Shown piece after piece: positions 1-10,613 of a DNA stretch of 64,000 nucleotides. Origin of the DNA: Actinomycetospora corticicola (GTDB lineage: Bacteria; Actinomycetota; Actinomycetes; Mycobacteriales; Pseudonocardiaceae). The stretch lies in the NCBI RefSeq assembly GCF_013409505.1, contig NZ_JACCBN010000001.1, positions 4,030,001 through 4,094,000 on the forward strand, given 5' to 3'. Made by a program: the position numbers and the translations under genes. Each line of letters begins with the position of its first letter. Position 1 is the stretch's first letter. Under the pieces are notes generated by a model, which saw only the letters and a list, made by a program, of their open reading frames with translations, searched no databases and had not been told where the DNA came from.

Positions 1-1870
1 ACACCTGCTCCAGGGAGATCACCACGTCGGCCTCGGCGAGGGCGGCGCGGGCGAGCTCCGGGTCGGGCAGGTCGGCGAGCTCGACGCCGCCGACGACGAG
101 TCCGGCCAGCTCCCCGTCGCGTGCGGCGGTGAGGATGGCCGTGAGGTCGCGGCCGGGCGTCGTGGGCAGGGCGGGCACGCCCCAGACCTCGGCGACCGCC
201 TCGCGGGCCGCCGCGTCGTCGACGCGACGGGCCCCGGGCAGCAGGGTCGGCAACGCGCCGGCGTCCACGCCGCCGCGCTCCCCGGCCCGTCGCGGCACCC
301 ACGCGATGCGGGCCCCGGTCCGGGCGCCCAGCTCGCTGACCGCGGTGAGCAGGCCCGGCACCTCGGCGGCGCGCTCGCCGACGAGCACCACGGCGCCCGG
401 TGCGGCCAGGGCCGCGGCGAGGTCGTCGGGCAGGTCGGAGAGGGCCGCGGCCTCCTCGCCGGGCGCGGCACCCAGCAGGTGCCCCCCGGTCTTCGCGACG
501 GCGGGCGTGGTCCAGCTGCCGACGTGCACCACGCGGGTGCCGTGGCGGGAGGCCTTGCGCAGCCGCAGGAAGACGATCGGCGACTCCTCCTCGGGGTCGA
601 ACGCCACGCACAGCACGGTGCGGGCGGCCTCGAGGTGGGCGTAGGAGACGTGGCTCGGCGCGACGCCCGCGACGTGGCCCGCGAGGAAGTCCAGCTCCTC
701 GTCGGAGTGGGCGCGGGCCCGCTGGTCGACGTCGTTGGTACGCAGCGCGACCCGGGCGAACTTGGCGTAGGCGTAGGCGTCCTCGACGGTCAGCCGACCG
801 CCGGGGAGCACCCCGACGCCGGACTTCGCGCCGTGCTCGGTGCCGTCCTCGTCGGTCCGCGGGGCGCCCGCGCCGTCCCGCGCGGCCGCGAGCAGGGCCG
901 CGGCCCGCTCCAGCGCGTCCACCCACGGGACCGGCGTGAGCACGCCGTCCTCACGGACCATCGGCTGCAGCACCCGCTGCGGCGAGGTGGGGTACCGGAA
1001 GGCGAAGCGGCCCTTGTCGCAGAGCCACTCCTCGTTGACGGTCGGCTCCTCGCCGGCCAGCACGCGGGTGACGCCGCCGCGGCGCCAGTCCCGGCGGGTC
1101 GAGCAGCCCGACGCGCAGTGCTCGCACTGGCCCGGCGTCGAGACGAGGTCGAACGGCCGGGAGCGGAACCGGTAGGAGGCGCTGGTCAGTGCCCCGACCG
1201 GGCAGATCTGGATGGTGTTGCCGGAGAAGTAGGACTGGAACTCCTCGCCGGCGCCCCAGGCCGTCTCCTCCGTGCCGATCTGCTGGTGCGCGCCGCGCTC
1301 GAGGAGCTCGATGAACGGGTCGCCGGCGATCTGGTCGGAGAAGCGGGTGCAGCGCTGGCAGAGCACGCAGCGCTCGCGGTCGAGCAGCACCTCGTCGGAG
1401 ATGGGCAGCGGCTTCTCGAAGTGCCGCTTGTGCTCGTGGAACCGCGACTCGGCCCGCCCCGAGGACATGGCCTGGTTCTGCAGGGGGCACTCGCCGCCCT
1501 TGTCGCAGATCGGGCAGTCCAGCGGGTGGTTGATGAGCAGGAGCTCCATCACGCCCTGCTGCGCCTTGTCGGCGACGGCGCTGGTCACCTGCGTCCGCAC
1601 CACCATGCCGTCGGCGACGGTCATGGTGCAGCTGGCCTGCGGCTTGGGCATCGGCCGCCCGCCCATCTCCACCTCGACCAGGCACTGACGGCAGGCGCCG
1701 GCCGGCTCGAGGAGGGGGTGGTCGCAGAAGCGGGGGACCACGATGCCGAGGCGCTCGCAGGTCCGGATGAGGAGCTCGCCCTTGGGTGCGTCGACGGTGC
1801 GGTCGTCGATCGTCAGCCGGACGTGGCCCTCGGGGACCGGCGGGGCCTCCTGCTCGGGAGCCTGGGTCAT
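1..1870 (-). CDS. nuoG: NADH-quinone oxidoreductase subunit G, 3' end cut by the window
   Basis: This is the large peripheral-arm subunit of complex I, which carries electrons from NuoF/E through Fe-S clusters towards NuoB. It reads inward from ATG at 1870, and 623 codons are visible of an expected roughly 800. The N-terminus has the 2Fe-2S ferredoxin ligands (C49, C60, C63, C81). The His-Cys cluster motif [14 protein letters not shown] follows at about 115-128, then a CVLCQRC ferredoxin motif. The C-terminal molybdopterin-oxidoreductase-like part is incomplete. It is last of the visible nuoABCDEFG run and starts 1 nt after the nuoF stop codon, so it is probably translationally coupled. The assignment is firm; only the C-terminus is unknown. 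Confidence 0.96.
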   Translation of the reverse strand, partial: MTQAPEQEAPPVPEGHVRLTIDDRTVDAPKGELLIRTCERLGIVVPRFCDHPLLEPAGACRQCLVEVEMGGRPMPKPQASCTMTVADGMVVRTQVTSAVADKAQQGVMELLLINHPLDCPICDKGGECPLQNQAMSSGRAESRFHEHKRHFEKPLPISDEVLLDRERCVLCQRCTRFSDQIAGDPFIELLERGAHQQIGTEETAWGAGEEFQSYFSGNTIQICPVGALTSASYRFRSRPFDLVSTPGQCEHCASGCSTRRDWRRGGVTRVLAGEEPTVNEEWLCDKGRFAFRYPTSPQRVLQPMVREDGVLTPVPWVDALERAAALLAAARDGAGAPRTDEDGTEHGAKSGVGVLPGGRLTVEDAYAYAKFARVALRTNDVDQRARAHSDEELDFLAGHVAGVAPSHVSYAHLEAARTVLCVAFDPEEESPIVFLRLRKASRHGTRVVHVGSWTTPAVAKTGGHLLGAAPGEEAAALSDLPDDLAAALAAPGAVVLVGERAAEVPGLLTAVSELGARTGARIAWVPRRAGERGGVDAGALPTLLPGARRVDDAAAREAVAEVWGVPALPTTPGRDLTAILTAARDGELAGLVVGGVELADLPDPELARAALAEADVVISLEQV

Positions 1871-1871
1871 G

Positions 1872-3236
1872 TCAGTGCGCTCCGGCGAGAACTCGGTCCG
1901 AGGACACCTGCTGGGAGGAGCAGAGGTCCAGGAACTCCTGGCGGAAGTACTTGATGCCGCTGGTGATCGGGGAGACGGCGCCGTCGCCCAGGGCGCAGAA
2001 GGAGCGGCCCAGGACGTTCGAGCACACGTCGAGGAGGGTGTCGATGTCCTCCTCGGTGCCCTGGCCGTCGTTCATGCGGCGCAGGATTCCGGCGAGCCAG
2101 TAGTTGCCCTCACGGCAGGGGGTGCACTTGCCGCAGGACTCGTGCTCGTAGAACTCGGTCCACTTCATCACCGCCCACGGCACGCTGACCGTCTCGTTGA
2201 AGATCATCACGGCGGTGGTGCCGAGCATGGAGCCGGCCTCCGCGGCGCCCTCGAAGTCCAGCGGGACGTCGAGGTGCTCGGCGGTGAACAGCGGCGTGGA
2301 CGAGCCACCCGGCGTCCAGAACTTCAGCGGGATGCCGTCCTTCATGCCGCCGGCCATCTCGAGCAGCTCGCGCAGCGTGGTGCCGAGCGGGGCCTCGTAC
2401 TGGCCCGGCCGCTCGACGTGCCCGGACAGCGAATAGATCTTCGGCCCGGGCGAGCGCTCGCGGCCCATCGTCCGGAACCACTCCTTGCCACCGGCCACGA
2501 TCGACGGGACGGTCGCGATGGTCTCGACGTTGTTGACCACCGTCGGGGCCGCGTAGAGCCCCGCCGTCGCCGGGAACGGCGGCTTGAGCCGCGGCTGGCC
2601 GCGGCGCCCCTCGAGCGAGTCGAGCAGGGCGGTCTCCTCGCCGCAGATGTACGCGCCCGCCCCGGCGTGGACCACGATGTCGAGGTCGAAGCCGGTGCCG
2701 TGGATGTCCTTCCCGAGGTGGCCCGCCTCGTAGGCCTCCTGCACGGCGTAGTGCAGCCGCCGGATGGCGTGGACGATCTCACCGCGGATGTAGATCGCGC
2801 AGAAGCTCGCGCGGATCGCGTAGGCCGTGATGATGCAGCCCTCGATGAGGCTGTGCGGGTCGGCCATCATCAGCGGGGTGTCCTTGCAGGTCCCCGGCTC
2901 GCCCTCGTCGGCGTTGATGACGAGGTACTTCGGCTTGAACTGCGGGGCGTCCTTGGTGGCCTCGGTCGGCTCCTCGCCCGGCTTCGGCTGCGGGATGAAG
3001 CTCCACTTCATGCCCGTCGGGAAGCCCGCGCCGCCGCGACCGCGCAGCCCGGAGTCCTTCACCAGGGACACGATGTCGGCCGGGTCCATGGCGAGGGCCT
3101 GCTCCAGGGCGCCGTAGCCACCGAGCTCGGTGTAGTGGCGCAGGGTCCACGACTCCGGCAGCAGCCACCGGCGGGTCAGCACCGGGGTCAGCGGGTCGGG
3201 GCGGTACTCCTCGGGCGTCCCACTCGGCTGGGTCAC
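1872..3236 (-). CDS. nuoF: NADH-quinone oxidoreductase subunit F (NADH/FMN-binding)
   Basis: NuoF (454 aa) oxidises NADH at its FMN and passes electrons to the N3 4Fe-4S cluster at the tip of complex I. The glycine-rich loop [10 protein letters not shown] lies at about residues 66-75. The cluster ligands CGKCTPC (C368, C371, C374) and a distal Cys (about 414) are intact. I chose GTG at 3236 because it overlaps the nuoE stop as GTGA, the coupling used throughout this operon; the frame stays open further upstream but that part is not conserved. The length is normal for the family. Confidence 0.97.
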   Translation of the reverse strand: MTQPSGTPEEYRPDPLTPVLTRRWLLPESWTLRHYTELGGYGALEQALAMDPADIVSLVKDSGLRGRGGAGFPTGMKWSFIPQPKPGEEPTEATKDAPQFKPKYLVINADEGEPGTCKDTPLMMADPHSLIEGCIITAYAIRASFCAIYIRGEIVHAIRRLHYAVQEAYEAGHLGKDIHGTGFDLDIVVHAGAGAYICGEETALLDSLEGRRGQPRLKPPFPATAGLYAAPTVVNNVETIATVPSIVAGGKEWFRTMGRERSPGPKIYSLSGHVERPGQYEAPLGTTLRELLEMAGGMKDGIPLKFWTPGGSSTPLFTAEHLDVPLDFEGAAEAGSMLGTTAVMIFNETVSVPWAVMKWTEFYEHESCGKCTPCREGNYWLAGILRRMNDGQGTEEDIDTLLDVCSNVLGRSFCALGDGAVSPITSGIKYFRQEFLDLCSSQQVSSDRVLAGAH

Positions 3237-4027
3237 GAGGCACCTCCAGGGAGGTCGGTGGCTTCGGTGGGTCGGTCGGGCCCGGCGTCGGGCATCGGGG
3301 GCGCGGTCCAGCCACGCTCCTCGGCGAGCCGCGCGCCGCGCAGCGTGGCCTCGTCGGCGCTGGGGCCGGCGTTCGCCGCGGCGCCCCCGACCTCGGGGTC
3401 GTCGAAGAAGCCGGCGAGCAGCAGCTCGATGCGGCGGAAGTCGGTCAGCGGGGCACCGCGCGTCGGGTGCGGCTTCTCGCCCCGCTGCAGCGCCGCGATG
3501 ATCTCGAGCGCGCTGTCGACGGTCTGCCGGTCGTAGAACTCGTAGTTGACGGTGAGCACGGGCGCGAGGTCGCAGGCGGCCAGGCACTCGGCGTGCTCGA
3601 TGGTCAGGCTGCCGGTGGTCCCCGGCTCGCCCGCGGTCTCCTCGTGGCCGATCCCGCCGAGCCGTTCACGCACGGCCGCGTAGATGTCGTCGCCGCCGAG
3701 CGCCGCGCACAGCGTGTTCGTGCAGACGCTGACCAGGTGCTCGCCGACCGGCTCGCGCTTGTACATCGTGTAGAACGTCGCGACCGCCGAGACCTCGGCG
3801 GGCGTGATGTCCAGGACGTCGGCGCAGAACGCGACGCCCTCGCGGCTCACGTGGCCCTCGACGTACTGCACGAGGTGCAGCAGCGGCAGCAGGGCCGAGC
3901 GCGGCTCCGGGTAGCGCATGACGATGGCCGCGGCCCGCTCGCGCTGCCCGTCGAAGCGCGAGAGGTCGACCTCGTTCACGGTCCGGCTGGTCGAGCTCCG
4001 CTGCGCCACGTCTCCCGTGCTGGTCAT
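3233..4027 (-). CDS. nuoE: NADH-quinone oxidoreductase subunit E (2Fe-2S)
   Basis: NuoE (264 aa) is the thioredoxin-fold 2Fe-2S subunit that partners NuoF. The ligand pairs are visible as VCTNTLC and EHAECLAAC. It starts at ATG 4027, overlapping the nuoD stop as ATGA. The C-terminal 70 or so residues are a Pro/Ala/Gly-rich tail beyond the conserved domain, making the protein somewhat long. The N-terminal coding region (3989-4016) carries one copy of a short dispersed repeat also present at 32710, 42593 and 42641. Confidence 0.95.
   Translation of the reverse strand: MTSTGDVAQRSSTSRTVNEVDLSRFDGQRERAAAIVMRYPEPRSALLPLLHLVQYVEGHVSREGVAFCADVLDITPAEVSAVATFYTMYKREPVGEHLVSVCTNTLCAALGGDDIYAAVRERLGGIGHEETAGEPGTTGSLTIEHAECLAACDLAPVLTVNYEFYDRQTVDSALEIIAALQRGEKPHPTRGAPLTDFRRIELLLAGFFDDPEVGGAAANAGPSADEATLRGARLAEERGWTAPPMPDAGPDRPTEATDLPGGAS
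3989..4016 (-). repeat. Dispersed GGTCGAGCTCC-type repeat, copy 1
   Basis: A short GC-rich element beginning GGTCGAGCTCCGCTGCG on the plus strand lies inside the N-terminal coding part of nuoE, where it is read as ...AQRSSTS... on the minus strand. Related copies are at 32710-32742 (again at a protein N-terminus), 42593-42625 and 42641-42673. Its origin is unknown. Confidence 0.5.
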
Positions 4028-5367
4028 CGGTCGCAGCCCCCCATCACCGGGTCGAGACTCGCCAGCGCGGCGATGACGTCGGAGAGCAGCCCGCCCTCGC
4101 ACATCGCCGGCGCGGCCTGCAGGTTGACGAAGCTGGGCTCGCGCAGGTGCACCCGCAGCGGGCGGGTGCCGCCGTCGGACACGAGGTGGGCGCCGAGCTC
4201 GCCGCGCGGCGACTCGATCGGCACGTAGGCCTGCCCCGGCGGGACCTTGAAGCCCTCGGTGACCAGCTTGAAGTGGTGGATCAGGGACTCCATCGACTGC
4301 CCCATGATCTGCCGGACGTGCTCGAGCGAGTTGCCCATGCCGTCGGCGCCGATGGACAGCTTCGCGGGCCAGGCGATCTTCGCGTCGCCGACCATCACCG
4401 GGCCGGGCTCGAGCGCCTCGACGCACTGCCGGATGATCCGCAGCGACTGGTGCATCTCCTCGACGCGCAGCTTGTAGCGCGCGAAGGAGTCGGCCGCCGT
4501 CTCGGTCGGCACCTCGAAGTCGTACTGCTCGTAGCCGAGGTAGGGCTCGACCTTGCGCAGGTCCCAGGCGAGGCCCGCCGAGCGCAGGATCGGTCCGGTG
4601 ACCCCGAGGGAGAGGCAGCCGTCGAGCGGGAGGTAGCCGACGCCGACGAGGCGCTGCTGCCAGATCGCGTTGCCCGTGAGCAGCTGGTGGAAGCCCGGCA
4701 GGCGGGAGTCCATGACGTCGCAGAACTCGAGGATGCGCTTCTCCGCGCCCTCCGGGAGGTCCTGGACGACGCCGCCGGGGCGGATGAACGCGTGGTTCAT
4801 CCGCAGGCCGGTGAGGAACTCGAGGAGGTGCAGGACCTCCTCGCGCTCGCGGAACCCGTTGGTCATGCCGGTGAGGGCGCCGAGCTCCATGCCGCCGGTG
4901 GCCAGCGCGACGAGGTGGGAGCCGATCCGGTTGATCTCCATGAGGAGGACCCGGATCACCTCGGCGCGGGTGGGCACCTCGACGCCGAGCAGGCGCTCGA
5001 TCGACATGCAGTACGCGGTCTCGGTGAACAGCGGCGAGAGGTAGTCCGCCCGCGTCACGAAGGTGACGCCCTGGGTCCAGGTGCGGTACTCGCAGTTCTT
5101 CTCGATCCCGGTGTGCAGGTAGCCGATGACCAGCCGCACGTCGGTGACGGTCTCGCCGGAGACCTCCATGACCAGGCGCAGCACGCCGTGGGTGGACGGG
5201 TGCTGCGGCCCCATGTTGATGACGATGCGCTCGTCGCCCGACGACTCGTCGATGAGCTCGTCCCAGTCGCCACCGGTGACCGTGTAGACGGTCCCCTCGG
5301 TGGTCTCGCGGGAGCTCGCGGCGTAGGGGTCGGTGGCGGTGTCGGTGGTGGGCACGTCGGTGCTCAT
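4024..5367 (-). CDS. nuoD: NADH-quinone oxidoreductase subunit D
   Basis: NuoD (447 aa) is the 49-kDa-type subunit that, with NuoB, forms the quinone-binding pocket of complex I. It contains the conserved [11 protein letters not shown] segment near residue 50 and the family-typical [16 protein letters not shown]. It begins at ATG 5367, overlapping the nuoC stop as ATGA, and its own stop overlaps nuoE as ATGA. The first 45 or so residues are a Thr/Ser/Asp-rich leader. Length and motifs are ordinary. Confidence 0.97.
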   Translation of the reverse strand: MSTDVPTTDTATDPYAASSRETTEGTVYTVTGGDWDELIDESSGDERIVINMGPQHPSTHGVLRLVMEVSGETVTDVRLVIGYLHTGIEKNCEYRTWTQGVTFVTRADYLSPLFTETAYCMSIERLLGVEVPTRAEVIRVLLMEINRIGSHLVALATGGMELGALTGMTNGFREREEVLHLLEFLTGLRMNHAFIRPGGVVQDLPEGAEKRILEFCDVMDSRLPGFHQLLTGNAIWQQRLVGVGYLPLDGCLSLGVTGPILRSAGLAWDLRKVEPYLGYEQYDFEVPTETAADSFARYKLRVEEMHQSLRIIRQCVEALEPGPVMVGDAKIAWPAKLSIGADGMGNSLEHVRQIMGQSMESLIHHFKLVTEGFKVPPGQAYVPIESPRGELGAHLVSDGGTRPLRVHLREPSFVNLQAAPAMCEGGLLSDVIAALASLDPVMGGCDR

Positions 5368-6194
5368 GTGTAGGCCCTCCGCTGGTCGGGCGGCGGGATC
5401 TCGGCGCCCTTGTACTCGACCGGGATGCCGCCCAGCGGGTAGCTCTTCAGCTGCGGGTGGCCGTTCCAGTCGTCCGGCATGAGGATCCGGGTCAGGCTCG
5501 GGTGGCCGTCGTAGACGATCCCGAACATGTCCCAGGTCTCGCGCTCGTGCCAGTCCGCCGTCGGGTAGACGGGCACGAGCGAGGGGCAGTGCGCGTCGTC
5601 GAGGTCCAGGCAGACCTCGAGCCGCAGACGGCGGCGGTAGGTCATCGAGAGCAGCTGAACCACCGAGTGGAGCTGCTGCGGCACGCCCTCGCCGTAGTCC
5701 ACCCCGGACACCCCGGAGCAGAACTCGAAGCGCAGGGCCGGGTCGTCGCGCAGCGTCCTCGCCAGGGCCGGGAGGTGCTCGCGGGCGACGTACCAGGTCA
5801 TCTCGCCGCGGTCGACCGTCACCTGCGGCACGGCCGTCTCGAAGGCGACTGCGTCCGATTCCCCCCGGGCCGCGCCCTCCTCGAGGGCGGCCGCGGTCTC
5901 GTCGACGACCTCGTCGAACCAGCCGCCGTAGGGCCGCTCGGCCGGGGCCGGGGCGTAGGCGGGCAGGCGCAGGCCGCCGAACCCGGAGGTGTCGCCGGAC
6001 CCGCTGATGCCGAACATGCCCTCGCGCGCGCGGCCGGTCACGGCCGGCGCGTGCGGGCGGTCCTGCTCGGTCGGGGAGAACGCGACCGCGCCGCGCTCGG
6101 TGTGCTCGGAGGACCCGGCCGTCGCGCCGGTGGGGCCGCTGGCGCCGCCGGTCCCGGTCGCCGGGACGCCGGGCTGCTTCTCGTCGTCCGGCAT
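5364..6194 (-). CDS. nuoC: NADH-quinone oxidoreductase subunit C
   Basis: NuoC (276 aa) is the 30-kDa subunit linking NuoD to NuoE/F/G. The C-terminal half contains the conserved [13 protein letters not shown] and [12 protein letters not shown] segments. The N-terminal 80 or so residues form a Gly/Thr/Pro-rich, probably disordered extension common in high-GC actinobacteria. ATG at 6194 shares one base with the nuoB stop (TGATG), so the two genes are coupled. The 3' end overlaps nuoD by ATGA. Confidence 0.96.
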   Translation of the reverse strand: MPDDEKQPGVPATGTGGASGPTGATAGSSEHTERGAVAFSPTEQDRPHAPAVTGRAREGMFGISGSGDTSGFGGLRLPAYAPAPAERPYGGWFDEVVDETAAALEEGAARGESDAVAFETAVPQVTVDRGEMTWYVAREHLPALARTLRDDPALRFEFCSGVSGVDYGEGVPQQLHSVVQLLSMTYRRRLRLEVCLDLDDAHCPSLVPVYPTADWHERETWDMFGIVYDGHPSLTRILMPDDWNGHPQLKSYPLGGIPVEYKGAEIPPPDQRRAYT

Positions 6195-6757
6195 CAGGCG
6201 TTCTCCCGCCCGTACTTGACCGACGACGGGAGCAGCTCCAGCGTCTCGCCCTGGGCGCGGCGCTCGGCGGCGAGCTGGGCCCGGACCGGGCCGAGCGGCT
6301 CCTGCTGGATCTTCTGGTGCAGCTTGAGGATCGCGTCGATCAGCATCTCCGGCCGCGGCGGGCAGCCGGGGAGGTACATGTCGACCGGCACGACGTGGTC
6401 GACGCCCTGGACCACCGCGTAGTTGTTGAACATGCCGCCGGAGGAGGCGCACACGCCCATCGCCAGCACCCAGCGCGGCTCGGCCATCTGGTCGTAGATC
6501 TGGCGCAGGACCGGCGCCATCTTGTTGGTCACGCGCCCGGCCACGATCATCAGGTCGGCCTGGCGCGGGCTGGGGCGGAAGACCTCCATGCCGAAGCGAC
6601 CGAGGTCGTAGCGCGGCGCGCCCGACGTCATCATCTCGATCGCGCAGCAGGCCAGGCCGAAGGTGGCCGGCCACAGCGACGCCTTGCGGGTCCAGTTCAC
6701 CAGCCCCTCGACGCTGGCCAGCAGGATGCCGTTCGGCAGCTTCTCCTCGAGTCCCAT
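6194..6757 (-). CDS. nuoB: NADH-quinone oxidoreductase subunit B (cluster N2)
   Basis: NuoB (187 aa) carries the terminal 4Fe-4S cluster N2 that reduces menaquinone. All four ligands are present: the tandem C37-C38 in [12 protein letters not shown]103 in GVCASSGG and C132 in PGCPPRPE. It lies 10 bp downstream of nuoA. An acidic/Gln C-terminal tail is typical of the family. Confidence 0.97.
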   Translation of the reverse strand: MGLEEKLPNGILLASVEGLVNWTRKASLWPATFGLACCAIEMMTSGAPRYDLGRFGMEVFRPSPRQADLMIVAGRVTNKMAPVLRQIYDQMAEPRWVLAMGVCASSGGMFNNYAVVQGVDHVVPVDMYLPGCPPRPEMLIDAILKLHQKIQQEPLGPVRAQLAAERRAQGETLELLPSSVKYGRENA

Positions 6758-6767
6758 CTCGGACCTC

Positions 6768-7148
6768 CTAGCTCCAGTCCAGCCCGCCGCGACGCCACTC
6801 GTAGGCGTACGCGATGAGGATCGGCACGAGGAACACGAGCACGGCGGCGAGGCCGAACAGTCCGAGCGCGTCGATGTTGAGGACGTACGGGTACAGGAAC
6901 ACCAGCTCGACGTCGAAGAGGATGAACATCATCGCCGTCAGGTAGTAGGCGACCGGCACGCGGCCACCGCCCACCACGGGCTGCGGCGAGGGCTCGATCC
7001 CGCACTCGTAGCTGTCGAGCTTGGCGCGGTTGTAGCGACGTGGGCCGATGAAGGGCGCCGAGGTCACGGAGAACACGGCGAACCCGGCGGCGAGCACGAA
7101 CATGACGATGAGGGGGATGTACGCGGTGAGTCCCGTGCTGCCCGGCAT
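6768..7148 (-). CDS. nuoA: NADH-quinone oxidoreductase subunit A
   Basis: NuoA (126 aa) is a three-helix membrane subunit at the junction of the two arms of complex I. The loop between helices 1 and 2 contains the conserved [11 protein letters not shown] segment with the Cys next to the quinone site, and helix 2 contains the family motif [10 protein letters not shown]. It is the first gene of the operon. A GGAGG ribosome-binding site sits 9 bp upstream of ATG 7148. The 145 bp upstream should hold the nuo promoter, but I could not identify a convincing one. Confidence 0.96.
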   Translation of the reverse strand: MPGSTGLTAYIPLIVMFVLAAGFAVFSVTSAPFIGPRRYNRAKLDSYECGIEPSPQPVVGGGRVPVAYYLTAMMFILFDVELVFLYPYVLNIDALGLFGLAAVLVFLVPILIAYAYEWRRGGLDWS

Positions 7149-7293
7149 CCGGGGGAACCTCCAGCTCTTCGTGGCCTAGTGCGTGGTCGGCGACACCGTC
7201 GGTCCGGTGTCCGGCGTCACCCCCGGCGGACAGAGTCCGACCCTACGGAGGGACGGCGGACCACAGAGGGGTGAGGGTGTCCTTAGTCCGGTC

Positions 7294-8682
7294 TCATGCG
7301 GCGGTCCCCTTCCCGACGGCGGGTCGGGTCGGTCCGGGCCGTCGGGACGGCCTCGACGGCGCTGACGGCACGGCCTCGGGCAGCGCCGGGGTGAGCCGGA
7401 GCAGCACCTCGAGCAGCCGGTCGGACGCGTCGCCGTCGCGCCGGTCGTGCAGGTTCGCGAGCAGCTTGAGCAGGAACGCCATCACCCGGCGTCGGGGGAG
7501 CCCGTGGCGGGCCGTGGCCTGCACCAGCCAGGGGTGGCGCAGCGCGTGGGCGAAGCGGTTGCCCAGCCGGTAGTAGCTGGCGAGCTCGGCGCGGACGGCC
7601 TCCGGGTAGCCCGCCAGGGCCCGCTCGCGGGACGGCCCCTCGGGCCGGGCGAGGGCCTGGACGACGGCCTCCGCGGCGAGCGCCGCCGACTGCATGGCGT
7701 AGGCGATGCCCTCGCCGTTGAACGAGTTGACCATGCCCCCGGCGTCGCCGACGAGCAGCAGGCCGTCGCGGTAGACCGGGGTGCGGTTGAAGCCCATCGG
7801 CAGCGCCGCGCCGCCGATCTCGTTGACCGCGTTCTCCTCGCGCAGGCCCCACTCCTCCGGCAGCGAGTCGCACCAGGTGCGCAGGGTGGCCCGGTAGTTC
7901 GCGCCGGCCACGGCGTTCGTCCGGTCGAGGATGCCGAGCCCGACGTTCGCCGTCCCGTCGCCCATCCCGAACACCCAGCCGTAGCCGGGCAGCAGACCGC
8001 CCCGGCCGTCGGTGAGCTCGAGGTGGGTCTCGAGGTAGTCGTCGGTGCTCTTCGGGCTCGTGTAGTACCGCCGGACGGCCACGCCCAGCGGGCGGTCGTC
8101 GCGCCGGTCGATGCCGCGGGAGAGCGCCGTGCGCGCCCCGACGCCGTCGCACGCGATCACCAACGGCGCGCGGTAGGTGACCGGCTCCCGCTCCGGGCCG
8201 CGGCGGGCCTCCACCCCGACGACGCGGCCCGTGCGCTCGTCGGTCAGGGCGCCGGCGACCGAGGTCCGTTCCTGCACGCGCGCGCCCGCGGCGCGGGCGT
8301 GGTCGGCGAGCAGCTGGTCGAAGTCGCGGCGGGGGCGGACCATGCCGTAGGGCGGGAAGCTCGTGAGGTCGGGCCAGTCCAGGTCGACCGACATCCCGGC
8401 GCCGTAGACCCGCAGCCCCCTGTTGTGCAGCCAGCCCGCCTCCGGGCGGGTGTCGACCCCGAGGTCGATCAGCTGCTTGACCGCCCGCGGCGTCAGGCCG
8501 TCGCCGCACACCTTCTCGCGCGGGAACTCGGCCTTCTCCAGGACGAGCACGTCGAGTCCGGCCCGGGCGAGGTGCGTCGCGGCGGTGGATCCGGCCGGGC
8601 CGGCGCCGACCACGATGACGTCGGCCGCGCAGTCGTCACCCCCGACGCGACGCCGGGTGCGCTCGTGGTGGTGAGCGGACAC
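7294..8682 (-). CDS. Geranylgeranyl/menaquinone reductase family flavoprotein (MenJ-like)
   Basis: This 462-aa FAD-dependent enzyme belongs to the geranylgeranyl reductase family. Its neighbours (nuo, menG, menD, menA) and the mycobacterial MenJ/Rv0561c parallel suggest it saturates an isoprene unit of menaquinone. The N-terminus has the Rossmann motif VVGAGPAGS, then CGDGLTPRAV, and a second FAD motif LLVGDAGGMVNSFNGEGI. I chose GTG 8682 because an AAGGGG ribosome-binding site lies about 9 bp upstream and a Rex-operator-like palindrome (8697-8712) lies just beyond; an in-frame ATG at 8754 would place that palindrome inside the gene. The exact substrate is inferred. Confidence 0.85.
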   Translation of the reverse strand: MSAHHHERTRRRVGGDDCAADVIVVGAGPAGSTAATHLARAGLDVLVLEKAEFPREKVCGDGLTPRAVKQLIDLGVDTRPEAGWLHNRGLRVYGAGMSVDLDWPDLTSFPPYGMVRPRRDFDQLLADHARAAGARVQERTSVAGALTDERTGRVVGVEARRGPEREPVTYRAPLVIACDGVGARTALSRGIDRRDDRPLGVAVRRYYTSPKSTDDYLETHLELTDGRGGLLPGYGWVFGMGDGTANVGLGILDRTNAVAGANYRATLRTWCDSLPEEWGLREENAVNEIGGAALPMGFNRTPVYRDGLLLVGDAGGMVNSFNGEGIAYAMQSAALAAEAVVQALARPEGPSRERALAGYPEAVRAELASYYRLGNRFAHALRHPWLVQATARHGLPRRRVMAFLLKLLANLHDRRDGDASDRLLEVLLRLTPALPEAVPSAPSRPSRRPGPTRPAVGKGTAA

Positions 8683-8696
8683 CGTGGGACACCCCT

Positions 8697-8712
8697 TGTG
8701 AAATCGTTCACT
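8697..8712 (-). promoter_or_regulatory. Rex-operator-like palindrome upstream of the menaquinone reductase gene
   Basis: Read on the minus strand the site is AGTGAACGATTTCACA. It differs from the Streptomyces Rex consensus TGTGAACNNNTTCACA at only one of 13 defined positions. It lies 15 bp before the chosen start codon, and a possible -10 hexamer TAGACT (8730-8735) lies just upstream, so bound Rex would sit in the initially transcribed region. Rex itself is encoded at 38204-38941. The match is seen directly; Rex control is inferred. Confidence 0.6.
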
Positions 8713-8793
8713 AGCTCCGGGCGGGGACGAGTCTAGGCATGTTGCCTGCGACACGCCCGCTGGGAGGGGGTTTCGATTCCATCCGGACGGGAA

Positions 8794-8811
8794 CCGGGCG
8801 CGATCGCCCGG
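8794..8811 (-). terminator. GC hairpin downstream of menG
   Basis: A perfect 7-bp inverted repeat (CCGGGCG / CGCCCGG, loop CGAT) lies 22 bp past the menG stop and upstream of the reductase gene. It has no T-run, so it is a possible weak terminator or processing hairpin only. Confidence 0.35.
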
Positions 8812-8832
8812 GCCGGCGGCGTCCCGGCAGGG

Positions 8833-9528
8833 TCAGCGGACGGCGGTGTGGAGCGCGACGATCCCGCCGGTGAGGTCACGCCAGCTGACCGCGTGCCATC
8901 CGGCGGCGGTGATGCGGCGGGCGAGCGCGGGCTGGTCGGGCCAGGCGCGGATCGACTCGGCGAGGTAGACGTACGCGTCGGGGTTCGAGCTCACCGCGCG
9001 GGCCACCCGGGGCAGGGCCCGCATCAGGTAGTCGGTGTAGACGCGGCGGAACGGCGCCCACGTCGGGGTGGAGAACTCGCAGATCGCCAGCGTGCCGCCC
9101 GGCTTCGTCACCCGGGCGAACTCGGCCAGGGCTGCGTCCGGCTCGACGACGTTGCGCAGGCCGAACGACATCACCACGGCGTCGACCGACGCGTCCGGCA
9201 GCGGCAGCGCCATCGCGTCGGCGGCGAGGTAGGGCACCACGCCCGCATGCTTGCCCCGGCCCGCCTGCAGCATCCCGAGCGAGAAGTCGGCGGCGAGGCA
9301 CGTGGCGCCCGTGCGGGCCAGCTCCACCGTGGAGACGCCCGTCCCGGCGGCGATGTCGAGCACGACGTCGCCCGGGCCGATCGTGAGCGCCTCGCGCGTC
9401 GCCTTCCGCCAGGCGCGGTCGCGCCCGAAGGAGAGCACGGTGTTGGTGACGTCGTAGCGCGCCGCCACGCCGTCGAACATGCGGGCGACGGCGGACGGGT
9501 CCCGGTCGAGTCCGGCGCGAGTGGACAT
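8833..9528 (-). CDS. menG: Demethylmenaquinone methyltransferase
   Basis: This 231-aa SAM-dependent methyltransferase catalyses the last ring-methylation of menaquinone synthesis. The SAM motif [14 protein letters not shown] is at about 57-70, followed by the UbiE/MenG signature segments [20 protein letters not shown] and [12 protein letters not shown] 9528 is the start. It is followed by the menaquinone reductase gene in the same direction. Because the organism uses menaquinone (menA and menD are in the window), the MenG role is preferred over UbiE. Confidence 0.92.
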   Translation of the reverse strand: MSTRAGLDRDPSAVARMFDGVAARYDVTNTVLSFGRDRAWRKATREALTIGPGDVVLDIAAGTGVSTVELARTGATCLAADFSLGMLQAGRGKHAGVVPYLAADAMALPLPDASVDAVVMSFGLRNVVEPDAALAEFARVTKPGGTLAICEFSTPTWAPFRRVYTDYLMRALPRVARAVSSNPDAYVYLAESIRAWPDQPALARRITAAGWHAVSWRDLTGGIVALHTAVR

Positions 9529-9535
9529 CAGGAGA

Positions 9536-10123
9536 TCATCGTACGGCGCCGACCGGCTCGCGATCGGGCGTCACGTCGTCGTCGGGCCGCACGACCCCGG
9601 CGTCCTCGGAGCGTCCGTTCCGGCGCCGCCGGGCGAGGGCCCACGTGGTGGGGCCGAGCACGACCCACAGCCCGACGACGCCCAGTGCGACCGGGCCGAG
9701 ACCCGCCGTCCAGTTCCGGTCCGCGACGCGGACGAGCTCGGGCTTCGAGCGGTCGTACTGCACGACGACGTAGTTCCCGGGCTCGAGACCGCGCGGGTAG
9801 AGCACGCCGGTGTCGGGGGTGAGCACCGCACCGTCGGAGGCGGTGAAGCGGATGAAGGTGTGCCCGAGGTCCCCGCCGTCGAGCACCTCGGCGACCGCGG
9901 TGCCCTCGTCGGCCGAGATGGCGGCGTCGTTCCGCGCGGCCCCGACCAGCACCAGCACGGCCAGCACGCTCAGGACGACCCCGATGCCGACCACGATCTC
10001 GGGGGCCCGCCGCCCGACCGGGGCGAGCACGGTGCCGGCGATCCGCCAGGCGGACCGCACGGAGGCGAGCAGCGCGCGGACCCGTTCGCCCACCGCCACG
10101 CGTCCGTCGCTCACCCCGTCCAC
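9536..10123 (-). CDS. DUF3592-type membrane protein
   Basis: This 195-aa protein has a hydrophobic helix near residues 45-62 and another near 147-165, flanking an extracytoplasmic domain. That domain contains IRFTASDG and [12 protein letters not shown], resembling DUF3592 proteins. No function is known. It lies 7 bp upstream of menG on the same strand and may be cotranscribed. The start is ambiguous: GTG 10123 or GTG 10114 (VSDGR). Confidence 0.65.
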   Translation of the reverse strand: MDGVSDGRVAVGERVRALLASVRSAWRIAGTVLAPVGRRAPEIVVGIGVVLSVLAVLVLVGAARNDAAISADEGTAVAEVLDGGDLGHTFIRFTASDGAVLTPDTGVLYPRGLEPGNYVVVQYDRSKPELVRVADRNWTAGLGPVALGVVGLWVVLGPTTWALARRRRNGRSEDAGVVRPDDDVTPDREPVGAVR

Positions 10124-10265
10124 GGTAGAGACGACCGTGCGGGACGTGCGCGCCGGAGCCGGTCCGGTGCGCCGTCCGGGGGACCGGACGGGGCGAGCGG
10201 CGACCGCGCGTGGGGTCGCCGTGAACGCCGGCGGAACTCCGGCCGACGACCGGGCGGGCGGGCCC

Positions 10266-10613
10266 TCAGCGGTCGGTCGCGTCGGGGTCCAGGTCGTCCC
10301 GGTGCAGCAGGTCGTGTCGCACGCCGCCCGTCCGGTACGCCAGGCGTCCCACCAGGTGGGCGGTCACCGGGGCCGTGATGAGCGCGAACGCACCGATGAG
10401 CACGAGCATCCAGACGTCGGCCGCCTCCCGCAGGTGCAGGGCGGTGCCGATCGCCACCAGGAGCAGGCCGGTGGTCTGGGGCTTGGTCGCGGCGTGCATG
10501 CGGGACAGCACGTCGGGCAGGCGGACCAGCCCGATCGCCGCCGCCAGCACGAGCAGCGTGCCCAGGACGATGAGGACGCCGCCGATCACGTCGAGCACTC
10601 CGCCGTCGCTCAT
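10266..10613 (-). CDS. mrpG: Na+(K+)/H+ antiporter subunit G
   Basis: MrpG (115 aa) is a small three-helix subunit of the multisubunit Mrp cation/proton antiporter. It contains the family core RLPDVLSRMHAATKPQTTG. ATG 10613 overlaps the mrpF stop as ATGA. It is the last gene of the mrp operon. Confidence 0.92.
   Translation of the reverse strand: MSDGGVLDVIGGVLIVLGTLLVLAAAIGLVRLPDVLSRMHAATKPQTTGLLLVAIGTALHLREAADVWMLVLIGAFALITAPVTAHLVGRLAYRTGGVRHDLLHRDDLDPDATDR

Noticed and set aside
479-1954. Long plus-strand open frames over nuoG and nuoF
   Set aside because: No recognisable protein family; the opposite strand encodes complete complex I motifs.
7206-7226. Rex operator upstream of nuoA (GGTGTCCGGCGTCACC)
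   Set aside because: Only about 7 of 13 defined positions match the consensus, too weak for a claim although Rex controls nuo in Streptomyces.
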